DNA of 64,000 nt from Dehalobacterium formicoaceticum (GTDB lineage Bacteria > Bacillota > Dehalobacteriia > Dehalobacteriales > Dehalobacteriaceae), in contig NZ_CP022121.1 of assembly GCF_002224645.1 (NCBI RefSeq), positions 3,068,501 through 3,132,500 of the forward strand. Reading direction: 5' to 3'. Positions 1 to 9,421 of the stretch are shown in pieces. Made by a program: the position numbers and the translations under genes. Position 1 is the stretch's first letter; the number at the start of each line of letters is the position of its first letter. The notes below the pieces were generated by a model. That model was not told the origin of the DNA. It saw nothing but the letters and a program-made list of their open reading frames with translations, and did not search any database.

Positions 1-252
1 CGTTGGTTCAGATGCCTTAGGATCGGCTTCTTGTTCCGCTTCATCGAAGAAACTTAATTGATCTGGATTGGTTTTCTCGCTGGATGCACCGAATCGCCGC
101 TTCTGGCTTAAAAGGAACTGTTCTTCGTACCATTTCAGCTTAGCGGACAACTCTTCGATTTGGTGCTCTTGAACAGAAATTTTGTCCTTAAGACTTTGTA
201 TATGTTCATCCGTTTGAGGATGGTTTGCGTCTGATTCAGTTATGTTTTCCAT
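1..252 (-). CDS. tnpC: IS66 transposase TnpC, N-terminal part (runs off the window)
   Basis: The frame starts at an ATG on the minus strand at 252 and stays open for 84 codons to the window edge. The N-terminus has the coiled-coil segment and the KRRFGASSEK motif seen near the start of IS66 transposases (TnpC, DDE type). The catalytic part lies outside the window. It follows tnpB by 72 bases in the usual B-C order. Confidence 0.8.
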   Translation of the reverse strand, partial: MENITESDANHPQTDEHIQSLKDKISVQEHQIEELSAKLKWYEEQFLLSQKRRFGASSEKTNPDQLSFFDEAEQEADPKASEPT

Positions 253-324
253 GGCTTTATTATATCATTTTTCGCTAATGAAAGATAGCCAAAAACCGCA
301 TAGAATCAAGGTTTTTCGCAGTTT

Positions 325-687
325 TTATATGATGATTCTCTCGCTTATTTCCGGATTGGCACTTGCCTGATGAAGGGGTAAACCATCGAGCAGCCATCGA
401 AATTCTCGCTGGCTGACAGCAAGTGACTGGCTATTGCCATCTGGCCACTGAAAGTGTCCTTTCTCGAGGCGCTTGTAATGGAGCCAGAATCCATCGCCAC
501 CCCATTCTAGGACTTTGACTTTGTCCTTTTTGCGATTACAAAAGACAAAAAGATGCCTAGAGAATGGATCCAAGCGGAAATGCTCTTGCACGATTACAGC
601 CAAGCCATCGATAGACTTGCGAAGATCCGTTGCGCCGGCTGCAAGATAAACCGTGTCTACTCGGCCTAACATCATAGCCACACTCAC
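325..687 (-). CDS. tnpB: IS66 accessory protein TnpB
   Basis: This 120-residue protein has the IS66 Orf2 signature: a VDTVYLAAGATDLRKSIDGL segment followed by FVFCNRKKDKVKVLEW and a GFWLHYKRLEKGHFQWP segment. TnpB is needed for transposition of IS66 elements, but its biochemical role is not settled. The listed GTG start is one of several (GTG, GTG, ATG within six codons). An AAGGA lies just upstream, and the third codon or the first ATG may be used. Length is normal for the family (about 115-120). Confidence 0.85.
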   Translation of the reverse strand: MSVAMMLGRVDTVYLAAGATDLRKSIDGLAVIVQEHFRLDPFSRHLFVFCNRKKDKVKVLEWGGDGFWLHYKRLEKGHFQWPDGNSQSLAVSQREFRWLLDGLPLHQASANPEISERIII

Positions 688-786
688 TTCCTTGTGATTG
701 TCATGGAGGAGGTTTTGTCCCTCTTTTCGAATTCATTATCTCATAGTAAGAAAAGGACGAATATGTGGGTTTGATTTGACGCTTAC

Positions 787-1124
787 ATTACAGGAGAAAA
801 AAGTAAAAATGTAGTGGTTAAGATGAGCATAAGCAGGGATTGGATAATTCTTCTCATTATTAATATTCTCCCGAAAAATAAATTAATTTTTAACCTAAAT
901 TCCCGAAAATTTTAGCTTTGTTTTGTCTGCGCTAATTTAATGGAGAATTTAGGCCTTAATTAGTATTCCAATATTAATTTCCTCCAAACTTGAAATATTT
1001 AACATCTTTTTATCACATCTTTTAATTCTTTTCGTCCAATAATATCAAGAATTTCTGGAATGGTTTGTTTCAGGAAGAATATTAATAGCATTAGTAACAA
1101 ACATTTATGAGGGATGGATGAATT
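787..1124. other. Intergenic, A-T rich, no gene seen
   Basis: No coding frame is convincing here. The only structure noted is a 9-bp inverted repeat, CCTAAATTC near 895 and GAATTTAGG near 951. The right part holds the ribosome site of the next gene. Confidence 0.5.
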
Positions 1125-1553
1125 TTGTATACCTTTTTACTTGCACTTTTTGGAGCGATATGTTGGGGAATTGCCCCAGCGTTTGGAAAAATAGGTTTAA
1201 GAGGAATTCATCCAATGGATGGCCTGGCGGCAAGAACATTAATTACATTGCTGCTGGTAGGAACTTGGGCAGGGTTTAGCGGTAGCCTGTTTCGACTACA
1301 TTCTATACCTTCCCGGGCTTGGTTTTTTCTAGCTATAGAAGCATTTTTTGCGACCTTTGCCGGTGATTTAGCATATTATGCAGCCATAAAATGGGGTAAT
1401 ATCGGCAATACATCCTTGGTATTATCCGTTTCGCCAATAATCACCTTACTCATAGGCTGGTTTTTTATGGGGGAAAGTATCTCATTTTTAGAAACTTTAG
1501 GTGCTTTTTTTATTTTGACCGGACTGATTTTGGTGGCATCCAATTCACTGTAG
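1125..1553 (+). CDS. Small EamA/DMT-superfamily permease
   Basis: This 142-residue, very hydrophobic protein has about five predicted membrane segments and one EamA repeat, with AICWGIAPAFGKIGLRG at the start and a terminal MGESISFLETLGAFFILTGL. Full DMT permeases carry two such repeats in about 300 residues. Single-repeat proteins of about 140 residues exist and probably work as dimers. The start is TTG at 1125 behind GAGGGATGG; the nearby ATG at 1118 is out of frame. The substrate cannot be told. The gene stands alone. Confidence 0.75.
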   Translation: MYTFLLALFGAICWGIAPAFGKIGLRGIHPMDGLAARTLITLLLVGTWAGFSGSLFRLHSIPSRAWFFLAIEAFFATFAGDLAYYAAIKWGNIGNTSLVLSVSPIITLLIGWFFMGESISFLETLGAFFILTGLILVASNSL

Positions 1554-1704
1554 CAAGCACTTGTGCCATATCGATTTATTTCATCAAATTCACCCTTCCA
1601 TTGGGCGAACCTTCCCCTTGCATACACCCTTGCATATAATTGTTTTTCTTTTCGCTCAAGCTTTTGCTACACTTATCACGGCTGATCATATATAATAAAT
1701 ATGT

Positions 1705-1733
1705 TTGACAGCACATCTATCGTGTTACATATT
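1705..1733 (+). promoter_or_regulatory. Possible sigma-A promoter of the cysteine synthase gene
   Basis: TTGACA at 1705-1710 is followed after 17 bases by CATATT at 1728-1733 (4 of 6 matches to TATAAT). The leader would be short, starting close to the ribosome site at 1740. Confidence 0.35.
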
Positions 1734-1755
1734 AAATCAGGGAGGGAAAAAGCTT

Positions 1756-2655
1756 ATGTACGATAATATTATCGAGACTATTGGCCGCACGCCAATCGTT
1801 AAGATAAATAAATTAAACCCCAAACCACACATTCCGCTTTACGCCATGTTAGAGGGCTTTAACCCCACAGGGAGCATTAAAGATCGTATTGCAATAAAAA
1901 TGATTGAACAGGCTGAGGCTTGCGGCGCTCTCACACCTGGCAAAACCATTATTGAACCCACCTCAGGCAACACAGGGATTGGGTTGGCGATGATCGGTGC
2001 CGTAAAGGGATATGCGGTTGAAATAGTGATGAGTGAAGCGGTTTCGGTGGAACGTCGGAAAATGATTGAGGCTTTTGGAGCCAAGACTACTCTGACGGAT
2101 CCCTCCAAAGGAACGGATGGAGCCATCATGAAAGCTCATGAACTTTGCCGCAGCTATCCTGAAAAATACTTTATGCCCAACCAGTTTTCCAATGAATATA
2201 ATAAGCTTGCCCATTATGAAACAACCGCCCATGAAATCTGGGAGGACACCGAGGGCAAGGTTACCCATTTTGTTTCCGCGCTTGGCACCTCAGGCACACT
2301 CATGGGCGTAGGCATGGGCTTAAAAGCAAAAAATCCTGATATCCAGATCGTTGAGGCACATCCGGTTTTGGGCCATTATATACAGGGCCTCAAAAACATG
2401 CAGGAGGCTATTGTCCCGGCGATATATGATCCCACCCAGATCGACCGCAGTGTGATGGTTGAATCCGAGGAAGCTTTTGCGATGGCTCGAAAAATCGTTG
2501 CGCAGGAAGGTATGTTTGTCGGGATGAGCAGTGGAGCAGCTATGGTGGCTGCCTTGGCATGCATCAAAGATATAGAAGAAGGCTTTGTGGTGGTCATATT
2601 CCCTGACCGGGGTGAAAAATACCTTAGTACGGGTTTATTCCAATTAGCCCCCTAA
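1756..2655 (+). CDS. cysM: Cysteine synthase, CysM-like (PLP-dependent beta-replacement enzyme)
   Basis: The 299-residue protein is a fold-type II PLP enzyme of the cysteine synthase/cystathionine beta-synthase family. The PLP lysine lies in NPTGSIKDRIA, the substrate loop is PTSGNTGIGLA and the phosphate loop is ALGTSGTLMG. The LKNMQEAIVPAIYDP and GEKYLSTGLF segments resemble CysM and O-phosphoserine sulfhydrylases more than CysK. The sulfur donor and acceptor therefore remain open (O-acetylserine or O-phosphoserine with sulfide, thiosulfate or a carrier). I choose ATG 1756 behind GGGAGGG. The frame opens 17 codons earlier, but that part overlaps the promoter and ribosome site. The gene ends at repeat R1 copy 1. 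Confidence 0.85.
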   Translation: MYDNIIETIGRTPIVKINKLNPKPHIPLYAMLEGFNPTGSIKDRIAIKMIEQAEACGALTPGKTIIEPTSGNTGIGLAMIGAVKGYAVEIVMSEAVSVERRKMIEAFGAKTTLTDPSKGTDGAIMKAHELCRSYPEKYFMPNQFSNEYNKLAHYETTAHEIWEDTEGKVTHFVSALGTSGTLMGVGMGLKAKNPDIQIVEAHPVLGHYIQGLKNMQEAIVPAIYDPTQIDRSVMVESEEAFAMARKIVAQEGMFVGMSSGAAMVAALACIKDIEEGFVVVIFPDRGEKYLSTGLFQLAP

Positions 2656-2670
2656 TCAGGTAGAACAGGG

Positions 2671-2737
2671 GTAGAACAGGGGACGGTTCTTTGTTTTGAA
2701 TTCTGCGGATAAAACAAAGAACCGTCCCCTGTTCTAC
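2671..2737. repeat. Palindromic repeat R1, copy 1
   Basis: Two perfect 27-base arms (2671-2697 and 2711-2737) enclose a 13-base loop. The arm contains AGAACAGGGGACGGTTCT and a TTTG run. It lies between two convergent genes, so it may also stop transcription from both sides. Related copies are at 6637 and 11020. Confidence 0.85.
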
Positions 2738-2740
2738 TCC

Positions 2741-3856
2741 CTAAAAAGAATCATCCATGATCTCCGGATAGGTTAACGTCATCCCTATGACCTTATTATC
2801 TGGTTTGATCTGTCTTGGATATTGAGCTGGGTCTGTATCAAAGTTAAAGGCTAAAGCAGCGGCACCTTCCACTTTAAATATCCCATAAAGCTTGCCGCCA
2901 TGAATGCTTTCCGGTTCAATATATTTGCCTCGATAGGCTTCAAATACGTTTTCCGCACGATCCCCTATCTTGATCCCTAAATTGGTCTCAGCCTGGGGCG
3001 AGGTAGTATAGATCTCTAATACTTTTCCAGAATCAGTCCCGATAAACACCCTGGTTCCATCATAATCCCAACGGTAAACTAGCTCAGGAAAATGTCCTAA
3101 TTCTTCGCTGGGTGCAATTTCAATATAATCCTTGCCCATGGCGGCAATTACCTGTTCCCGAGTATCTTCCAAGTGGACACCGGATATGCTGGGTCTGATA
3201 TTCGGGGTACTTTTCTTAGATTCCTGTCCCTGGTTATCGGTTTCGATGTAATTGATATTCCCATCTTGGTCCCAGGATTCTACTTTATAGAGATAATTTT
3301 TGGTTTTCCAGAGATAGCCATTCTTTTCTTCCCCGATTTTGTATATTTCCAGGAAGCCCCAGCTTTCACCATACTCATGAAACTCATTCCCATAGGCAAT
3401 AGCGGTACTATCTGGACTCCAGACTGGGATGTGCATGCTTTTGGGCTTAAATGAGCCTTCCTTCATCGTTTCCGCATTGACAATGCTATTCACGGCCCCT
3501 TCACCCAATTTTTCACTGATTATAAAATACTTGCTGTCGGGAGACCAAGAAAATCCAAGGGTTGTGGGTTGAACGTCTCTGACTGACTTTGCCTCTTCCT
3601 CCCCTACCTTCCAATAATAGGCTTCATCCATCCCCTGTTTCTCTTCGTTGCCGCTCTGGATAAAAAGAACCATTTGATCGTCGGGAGACCAGGTTATCTG
3701 AAAAACCTCTTCATTAGCCTCCAGAGTCCCGTTGATCTTCTCTTTGGTGAACTCATTTTGATCACCATTATTATTTGAATTGGCAGCGCATCCAGTCACT
3801 AAGAGCAATGTGACCATGGTCAGCAAGCTTACAATTTTTAATAATTTACTCATCAT
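2741..3856 (-). CDS. Lipoprotein with TolB/WD40-like (PD40) repeats
   Basis: The 371-residue protein begins with a signal peptide and a lipobox (LLLVTGCAAN), so it should be lipid-anchored outside the membrane. At least three WSPD motifs (ITWSPDDQ, FSWSPDSK, PVWSPDST) mark PD40-type beta-propeller blades in residues 45-170. The C-terminal part has two repeats of the GVHLEDTREQVIAAMGKDY / GIKIGDRAENVFEAYRGKY kind, seen in other Firmicute lipoproteins. Function is unknown; a sensing or binding role is only an inference. It converges on the cysteine synthase gene, with R1 between them. Confidence 0.7.
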   Translation of the reverse strand: MMSKLLKIVSLLTMVTLLLVTGCAANSNNNGDQNEFTKEKINGTLEANEEVFQITWSPDDQMVLFIQSGNEEKQGMDEAYYWKVGEEEAKSVRDVQPTTLGFSWSPDSKYFIISEKLGEGAVNSIVNAETMKEGSFKPKSMHIPVWSPDSTAIAYGNEFHEYGESWGFLEIYKIGEEKNGYLWKTKNYLYKVESWDQDGNINYIETDNQGQESKKSTPNIRPSISGVHLEDTREQVIAAMGKDYIEIAPSEELGHFPELVYRWDYDGTRVFIGTDSGKVLEIYTTSPQAETNLGIKIGDRAENVFEAYRGKYIEPESIHGGKLYGIFKVEGAAALAFNFDTDPAQYPRQIKPDNKVIGMTLTYPEIMDDSF

Positions 3857-3928
3857 TTCCTCCTTGCAAAATCATTTTGAAATAATTTTAAAAACATTTG
3901 TCTTCAATGAACCAGTGCAGGTAAAAAT

Positions 3929-3980
3929 TTTCATTGGTATTTTAGGGGGCAGTATTTTTCATTGGTATTTTAGGGGGCAT
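3929..3980. repeat. 28-bp tandem duplication upstream of the lipoprotein gene
   Basis: TTCATTGGTATTTTAGGGGG occurs twice with a 28-base spacing (near 3930 and 3958), in the space between the glgP stop and the lipoprotein start. Confidence 0.7.
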
Positions 3981-4029
3981 TATATCAGATTAAAAATCAG
4001 GAAGCAAGAGAAACACTCCCCCTGCGCCG

Positions 4030-6456
4030 TTACCGTTCTGTCTTCCAAATCAAATCCGCGTATTCATGGATGGCTCGGTCACTGGAAAAGATACCGGCTT
4101 TTGCGATATTATACAAGGCACTTTCCAGCCACTTTTCTTGTACGGCATATTTATTATTTAACCTTTCCCAAGTCTCCGTATAAGAGCTAAAATCCCTTAA
4201 GACAAAATATTGGTCATTTTCCTGCAAAAGAGAATCATAGATACCCTGAAAACTATAATCTGTCTGTAAAAAACCATTGACCAGCTGATCCACTACTCTT
4301 TTCAGATTGGGTGTACCTGCGTAATCATTCCACGATTTATACCCGGGATCACCATAAAGCTCCATAGCCTGATCCGCCGTGATACCAAAAAGAGCAATAT
4401 GCTCATCTCCCACAGCCTCAGCAATTTCCAAATTAGCACCGTCTCGGCTGCCGATGGTAAGTGCTCCGTTAAACATAAATTTCATGCACCCTGTACCGGA
4501 GGCTTCCTTGCCGGCGGTGGAAATCTGTTCGCTGATATCCGCTGCCGGATAAATGATTTCTCCCAGGGAGACATTAAAATTCTCCAGAAAGATAACACGA
4601 ATATACTCTTTGACATAGGGATCACGATTAACAATATCTGCGACAGTATGGATTAATTTGATCGTGTCCTTAGCACGCCAATAACTGGAAGAAGCTTTCC
4701 CCCCAAAAATAAAGGTGGTGGGCTGGATAGTTTTCCCTTCCTTGAAGCGATTATAAAGATCTAAAATTTTTAAGACATTCAAATGCTGTCGTTTATATCC
4801 ATGAAAGCGTTTTACTTGAATATCGAAAATGGAGGCGGGATCAATCTTGATTCCCTGCTGCTGGGAAACGAAATTTGCCAATCGTTCCTTGTTTTTGTAT
4901 TTTGCCTGGGCCAGCCCTTCCAAAAAACCACGGTCCCCTTTAAACTCTAATAATTTCTCCAGTTCATTGGCATCGGAAAGCCATTCCTCACCGATGGCTC
5001 GAGAAATTAAATCCGATAAGGGTTTATTGGCCAGATGAAGAAAACGCCGATAACTGACGCCATTAGTAACATTACAAAATTTTTCCGGGGTAATGCGATA
5101 AAAAGCGGCTAAGATCTTCTCTTTCAGGATTTGGCTGTGAATTTTGGAAACCCCATTGACGGAATAAGAGCCTATGACCGCCAAACGGGCCATATGGATC
5201 CTGCCATCAACGATAATAGCAGTATTCATGAGCAAATTTTCATCTCCGGGATAGTTAACCCTGATTTCCTCTTGAGATCGCCGGTCAATCTCTTCAACAA
5301 TCATATAAATTCTGGGCAGTAAGGTACGAAATTGCTCCACAGGCCAAGTTTCCAGGGCCTCCGGCAGAATAGTGTGGTTGGTATAGGAAAAGACATTCCT
5401 GCTAATCGCCCAGGCCTTATCCCAATCCATGCCCTCCTCATCAATCAGGATGCGCATCAATTCTGGGATGCTGACTGCGGGGTGGGTATCATTAATATGA
5501 AAGGCCATTCTTTGAACAAATTTATCATCCACTGAACCATAAACCGATTTATAATAGGAAACACTATCCCCGATACTGGCCGCTGATAAGAAATACTCCT
5601 GCTTCAAGCGCAGCTCCTGGCCGGAAGCAGTTTGATCCTTTGGATACAGAATGCTGCTGATGGCTTCTACCTCCGCCCGGTATGCGGAGGCTCTCTCGTA
5701 GTCCCCTTGATTAAACACATCAAGATCGAACTGCCGCGTCATAGGCTCCGCACTGTATAATCTGAGATAGGTAACCTTTTTCTCATCATGATAACCTAAA
5801 AAGGAAATATCATAAGGAACCGCCCATATGGGATCATAATTTTCATGAATAAATACCAGGCGGTCATCCTTGATTTCAGACCGGACATTCCCTTTGAATT
5901 TAACGGTCATCATTCGGTCTGTTTTGATTGTTTCCCAGACATACCCGTTACTCAGCCAGGTATCCGGCTCTTCCACCTGCATCCCATTGACGATTCTTTG
6001 ATTAAAGAGGCCATATTTATAGCGGATCCCAAAGCCGAAGCCATAACCGGCTTTTTGATCATGGGCCATGGAATCCAAATAGCAGGCAGCCAATCTTCCC
6101 AAGCCGCCATTCCCCAAGGGTGCTTCTTCTTCTTCATGCAAAAGTTGGTCATAGGATATATTTAAGTCGGCCAATCCTTCCCGCACAGTATCTTCGATCC
6201 CCAAATTTGTCAGATGGTAGGAAAGCATTTTTCCAATTAAAAACTCCATGGATAAGTAATAAATACGCCGTTTATCTGCTTTAATGTTGGATTGAATGTT
6301 ATTAACCCATTGCTTATTCATCACTTGTTTGATTAAGGTCACCAAGGCATGGTATTTTTCAGAGTTGTTTGCTAATTCCAGAGGGCTGCTTTCCACACGG
6401 CTGAATATTTCCACATACTGATTTTTAAAATCTTCTTTATCCTTTATAGGCAGCAA
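4030..6456 (-). CDS. glgP: Glycogen/maltodextrin phosphorylase
   Basis: The 808-residue protein matches the usual length (about 800-840) of alpha-glucan phosphorylase (EC 2.4.1.1). This cytoplasmic enzyme releases glucose 1-phosphate from alpha-1,4-glucans. Landmarks are YYLSMEFLIGK near residue 67, the glycine-rich EEEAPLGNGGLGRLAACYLDS, the NVTNGVSYRRFL segment and the PLP lysine motif EASGTGCMKFMFNGALTIGS near the C-terminus. The start is TTG 6456 with AGGGGG eight bases upstream. No other glycogen gene is next to it. A 9-bp tandem array lies just upstream. Confidence 0.93.
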   Translation of the reverse strand: MLPIKDKEDFKNQYVEIFSRVESSPLELANNSEKYHALVTLIKQVMNKQWVNNIQSNIKADKRRIYYLSMEFLIGKMLSYHLTNLGIEDTVREGLADLNISYDQLLHEEEEAPLGNGGLGRLAACYLDSMAHDQKAGYGFGFGIRYKYGLFNQRIVNGMQVEEPDTWLSNGYVWETIKTDRMMTVKFKGNVRSEIKDDRLVFIHENYDPIWAVPYDISFLGYHDEKKVTYLRLYSAEPMTRQFDLDVFNQGDYERASAYRAEVEAISSILYPKDQTASGQELRLKQEYFLSAASIGDSVSYYKSVYGSVDDKFVQRMAFHINDTHPAVSIPELMRILIDEEGMDWDKAWAISRNVFSYTNHTILPEALETWPVEQFRTLLPRIYMIVEEIDRRSQEEIRVNYPGDENLLMNTAIIVDGRIHMARLAVIGSYSVNGVSKIHSQILKEKILAAFYRITPEKFCNVTNGVSYRRFLHLANKPLSDLISRAIGEEWLSDANELEKLLEFKGDRGFLEGLAQAKYKNKERLANFVSQQQGIKIDPASIFDIQVKRFHGYKRQHLNVLKILDLYNRFKEGKTIQPTTFIFGGKASSSYWRAKDTIKLIHTVADIVNRDPYVKEYIRVIFLENFNVSLGEIIYPAADISEQISTAGKEASGTGCMKFMFNGALTIGSRDGANLEIAEAVGDEHIALFGITADQAMELYGDPGYKSWNDYAGTPNLKRVVDQLVNGFLQTDYSFQGIYDSLLQENDQYFVLRDFSSYTETWERLNNKYAVQEKWLESALYNIAKAGIFSSDRAIHEYADLIWKTER

Positions 6457-6490
6457 TATGATTTCCCCCTTTGCATTTTCCCTATGTCTG

Positions 6491-6540
6491 CTATGTGCTA
6501 TGTGTGCTATGTGTGCTATGTGTGCTATGTGTGCTATGTG
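6491..6540. repeat. 9-bp tandem array (CTATGTGTG) upstream of glgP
   Basis: Four perfect CTATGTGTG units occupy 6498-6533 and are flanked on both sides by 7-base CTATGTG variants. The array lies about 25 bases upstream of the glgP ribosome site, inside its leader or promoter region. Confidence 0.85.
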
Positions 6541-6636
6541 CTATAGGTACTATGTATTATGTAGTTCTACATAAAAATATAATTCCCTTTATAGATTTAC
6601 CAAAATACTAACAACTCGAGTAGAACAGGGGTAGGC

Positions 6637-6703
6637 GTAGAACAGGGGACGGTTCTTTGTTTTAAATTCTGCGAATCAAACAAAGAACCGTCCCCTGTTC
6701 TAC
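6637..6703. repeat. Palindromic repeat R1, copy 2
   Basis: Perfect 26-base arms (6637-6662 and 6678-6703) with a 15-base loop. A partial extra copy of the outer tip (TAGAACAGGGG) precedes it at 6620. It sits between glgP and the IS21 element. Confidence 0.85.
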
Positions 6704-6863
6704 TCCTGTTCTATTATTCTATCAATTAAAATATTAAATAAATATAGAAAATGAAGTTAACTGTCTATGGTAATCTAATAGTAGGCCACCGTAGTCATTG
6801 AAAAACCGGCCACAATAGATTAACCTACTTGAGAGGAAATTCAACAGGTAGGGGCTGGGAGAG

Positions 6864-8453
6864 ATGATCACAATGAACATCAAGCAACAAATTTTAATGA
6901 TGCATATTCATGAAGGGAAATCGCGCCGGGAAATTGCGAAAATAACAGGGATCAATCGGGACACCGTAGGAAAGTACATTGGACAATATGAGGAAGGGAG
7001 ACAGCAATTATTGTCGAGCGGGTCGGCAGATATCCAGGCACTAGTCGACACCCTCACTTCTGCCCCCAAGTATACTGTGGGCATTCGACCCAAAAGAAAA
7101 ATGACTGACGAGGTTGTGAACAGGATCCAGTTCTATCTTGACGAGAATGAAACTAAGCGAAATCAGGGGCGGCACAAGCAGCAAAAAAAAGCCATTGATA
7201 TCTTTGAAGCACTGGAAGCCGAGGGTACTCAACTAAGTTACAGTACCGTTCTTCGAACCATTAGAAGCTTGGAACGGAAACCAAAGGAAGCGTTTATTAA
7301 GGCTCTGTATGAACTTGGAGACATTTGCGAATTTGATTGGGGTGAGGTTAAACTAAAAATTAATGGAAAATTTCAAGTTTTTCAGATGGCCGTATTCACA
7401 ACGGCTTACGGGAACTATCGCTTTGCTTATCTGTTCACCAAACAAACAACAGAGTGTTTTCAGGAAGCACACGCCCTGTTTTTCCAGCATATCGGCCAAG
7501 TGTATCGTACCATGGTGTACGATAACATGAAAGTCGCGGTGAAAAGGTTTATTGGAACGGAGAAGGAGCCGACGCAAGGATTGCTTCAATTGTCGCTCTA
7601 CTATGGTTTTCAGTATCGGTTTTGCAATATTCGCAAGGGCAACGAAAAAGGTCATGTGGAGCGAAGCGTCGAGGTCGTTCGCCGAAAAGCCTTCGCTTTT
7701 CGGGACGAATTTGAATCCCTGGAGGAGGCAAATCAATATTTGCAGGATGTGTGCACTAAGCGTAATCGTAAGTCCCATGATGAGTACAACGGCCAGACGG
7801 CGGAGGAACGATTGGAAGAAGAGCGCCCCGCATTGCTGCCCACCCTTCCACCATTTGATGCAGCTCGCGTGATTTATGGACGGGTGAACAAATATTCCAC
7901 CATCATCGTTGATCAGAATCGTTACTCAGTACCGGATCATTTGGTAGGTGAATCGATCATGATTAAAGCATATGCGACCCGGGTGCGATGCTTCCATCAG
8001 GAATCCTTGGTAGCGGAGCATGTGCGATTAACCGGCAACCACGAGTGGCGGCTTGATCTGAATCATTATTTGGATACGCTAAGGAAAAAACCTGGTGCAT
8101 TTGCCGGTAGTGCGGCATGGCAGCAGGCTCCTAAAAGGATAAAAGAAATATACGAAACATATTATACCAAACAAGACAAGGAATTTATACAGCTATTGCA
8201 ATATATTCGAGACGATGTCCCATTTGCGGAAGTCGAGCAAGCTATTCGGGAGCTGGAGAAAATTCATCCGGCTCAAGTGACTACGGATAAAATTAAAGTG
8301 CTTTGTGCTAGGAATCGTGACGCGATGCCTGTTGTTCAACCAAATCTCTCGAAAACGGGAAAAGAGATTGTAGAGCGGTCAGCACAGCAGCTTCGCATGT
8401 ACGATGACATGTTTGATACCCATACACCAAAAGCAAAGGAGGACGTTGCATGA
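6864..8453 (+). CDS. istA: IS21 transposase IstA
   Basis: The 529-residue protein has an N-terminal helix-turn-helix (HEGKSRREIAKITGINRDTV), then an RNase H-like DDE core: Asp in CEFDWGEVKL, Asp in MVYDNMKVAVKR, and Glu in NEKGHVERSVEVVRR. The C-terminal Mu-type beta-barrel region contains KYSTIIVDQNRYSVP. It cuts and joins the element ends, helped by IstB. Its stop overlaps the istB start by four bases (ATGA), a sign of coupled translation. Confidence 0.95.
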   Translation: MITMNIKQQILMMHIHEGKSRREIAKITGINRDTVGKYIGQYEEGRQQLLSSGSADIQALVDTLTSAPKYTVGIRPKRKMTDEVVNRIQFYLDENETKRNQGRHKQQKKAIDIFEALEAEGTQLSYSTVLRTIRSLERKPKEAFIKALYELGDICEFDWGEVKLKINGKFQVFQMAVFTTAYGNYRFAYLFTKQTTECFQEAHALFFQHIGQVYRTMVYDNMKVAVKRFIGTEKEPTQGLLQLSLYYGFQYRFCNIRKGNEKGHVERSVEVVRRKAFAFRDEFESLEEANQYLQDVCTKRNRKSHDEYNGQTAEERLEEERPALLPTLPPFDAARVIYGRVNKYSTIIVDQNRYSVPDHLVGESIMIKAYATRVRCFHQESLVAEHVRLTGNHEWRLDLNHYLDTLRKKPGAFAGSAAWQQAPKRIKEIYETYYTKQDKEFIQLLQYIRDDVPFAEVEQAIRELEKIHPAQVTTDKIKVLCARNRDAMPVVQPNLSKTGKEIVERSAQQLRMYDDMFDTHTPKAKEDVA

Positions 8454-9229
8454 GTAACGCGCCGCGCAAGGCGTTTAAGGAAGCGATATTGGAATATAGC
8501 AAAGAACTGAGACTCCCTATGATTCGTAAGCATTTGGATGAGCAAGTTCGGGAGTCAACGCAGCAGGATGCCAGTTATGAAGCATTTCTGGCGCAGTTAC
8601 TGGAGAAGGAATGTGATGCTCGTCGGGAAGCCTCGCGGCATAATCGCATTCGTCTGGCTGAATTTACACATAAAAAGTACCTTGAAGATTTGGTCATCGC
8701 GGATTTGCCAGATGATGCCCAAAAGAAGTTAAAGCAGCTGAAAACATTAGAGTTTATTCAGGAGGGGCGCAACATTATTCTGGCGGGGAACCCGGGAACA
8801 GGCAAGACGCATGTGAGTATTGGGCTAGGCTTAAAGGCCTGCCTGGAGGGATATAAAGTATGGTTTACAACTGTTCCCCTCCTCATTAACCGGATTAAAG
8901 AATGCCGAGCAGAGCAAACTCTTCGAGCCTTCCAGAACCGCTTTGAAAAATATGATTTGGTTATTGCCGATGAAATGGGTTATATATCTTTTGATAAGGA
9001 AGGATCTGAATTATTGTTTACCCATTTGTCGCTGAGGGCTGGTCGCAAATCGACAATCATCACAACCAACTTATCCTTCGAACGATGGGGTGAAATTTTT
9101 CAGGATCCCGTGATGACGGCGGCCATGATTGACCGGTTGACGCATCAGTCATACATCGTCAACATGAATGGAAACTCGTACCGCATGAAAGAAACGAAGG
9201 AGTGGTTACAACAACAGCAACTGGCATGA
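8450..9229 (+). CDS. istB: IS21 helper ATPase IstB
   Basis: The 259-residue AAA+ ATPase is related to DnaC. Walker A is AGNPGTGKTH near residue 108 and Walker B is LVIADEMGYI near residue 170, followed by IITTNLSFERWGEIF (sensor 1). IstB binds DNA as filaments and presents the target to IstA. It is intact and translationally coupled to istA. Confidence 0.95.
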   Translation: MSNAPRKAFKEAILEYSKELRLPMIRKHLDEQVRESTQQDASYEAFLAQLLEKECDARREASRHNRIRLAEFTHKKYLEDLVIADLPDDAQKKLKQLKTLEFIQEGRNIILAGNPGTGKTHVSIGLGLKACLEGYKVWFTTVPLLINRIKECRAEQTLRAFQNRFEKYDLVIADEMGYISFDKEGSELLFTHLSLRAGRKSTIITTNLSFERWGEIFQDPVMTAAMIDRLTHQSYIVNMNGNSYRMKETKEWLQQQQLA

Positions 9230-9244
9230 AGAAAAAAACAATAA

Positions 9245-9290
9245 CCCTGTATAAAGGTTTATCATGTTTTTGATAAACATTTATACAGGG
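9245..9290. terminator. Hairpin after istB
   Basis: CCCTGTATAAA and TTTATACAGGG pair, with an inner TTTATCA/TGATAAA stem. There is no clear T-run, so termination is likely but not certain. Confidence 0.55.
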
Positions 9291-9421
9291 TGTAACAAGC
9301 GATAGCGCGTTAGCATTCATCGTGAAACAATGCTCTTTGAAAACTAAATATGCTTATGAAACGACTAAATTTTTTTTTCTTAGTGGCCGAAAATTAAATG
9401 ACTATATGGCCTAATTTTAAG

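Larger units (their letters stand above)
1..786 (-). mobile_element. IS66-family element, one end
   Basis: The element reads leftward and runs off the window. Its outer end is at 786, where the minus strand begins GTAAGCGTCAAATC, the GTAA start typical of IS66 ends. It carries tnpB and the start of tnpC. Only 99 bases lie between the end and tnpB, so there is no room for tnpA. Confidence 0.75.

Noticed and set aside
1376-1627. Minus-strand frame overlapping the DMT permease
   Set aside because: It is antisense to a clear membrane protein gene and has no ribosome site.
1705-1755. Upstream extension of the cysteine synthase
   Set aside because: The 17 codons cover the likely promoter and the GGGAGGG ribosome site and do not resemble family members.
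6491-6540. Possible CRISPR array
   Set aside because: The units are 9 bp with no spacers; no cas genes are present anywhere in the window.
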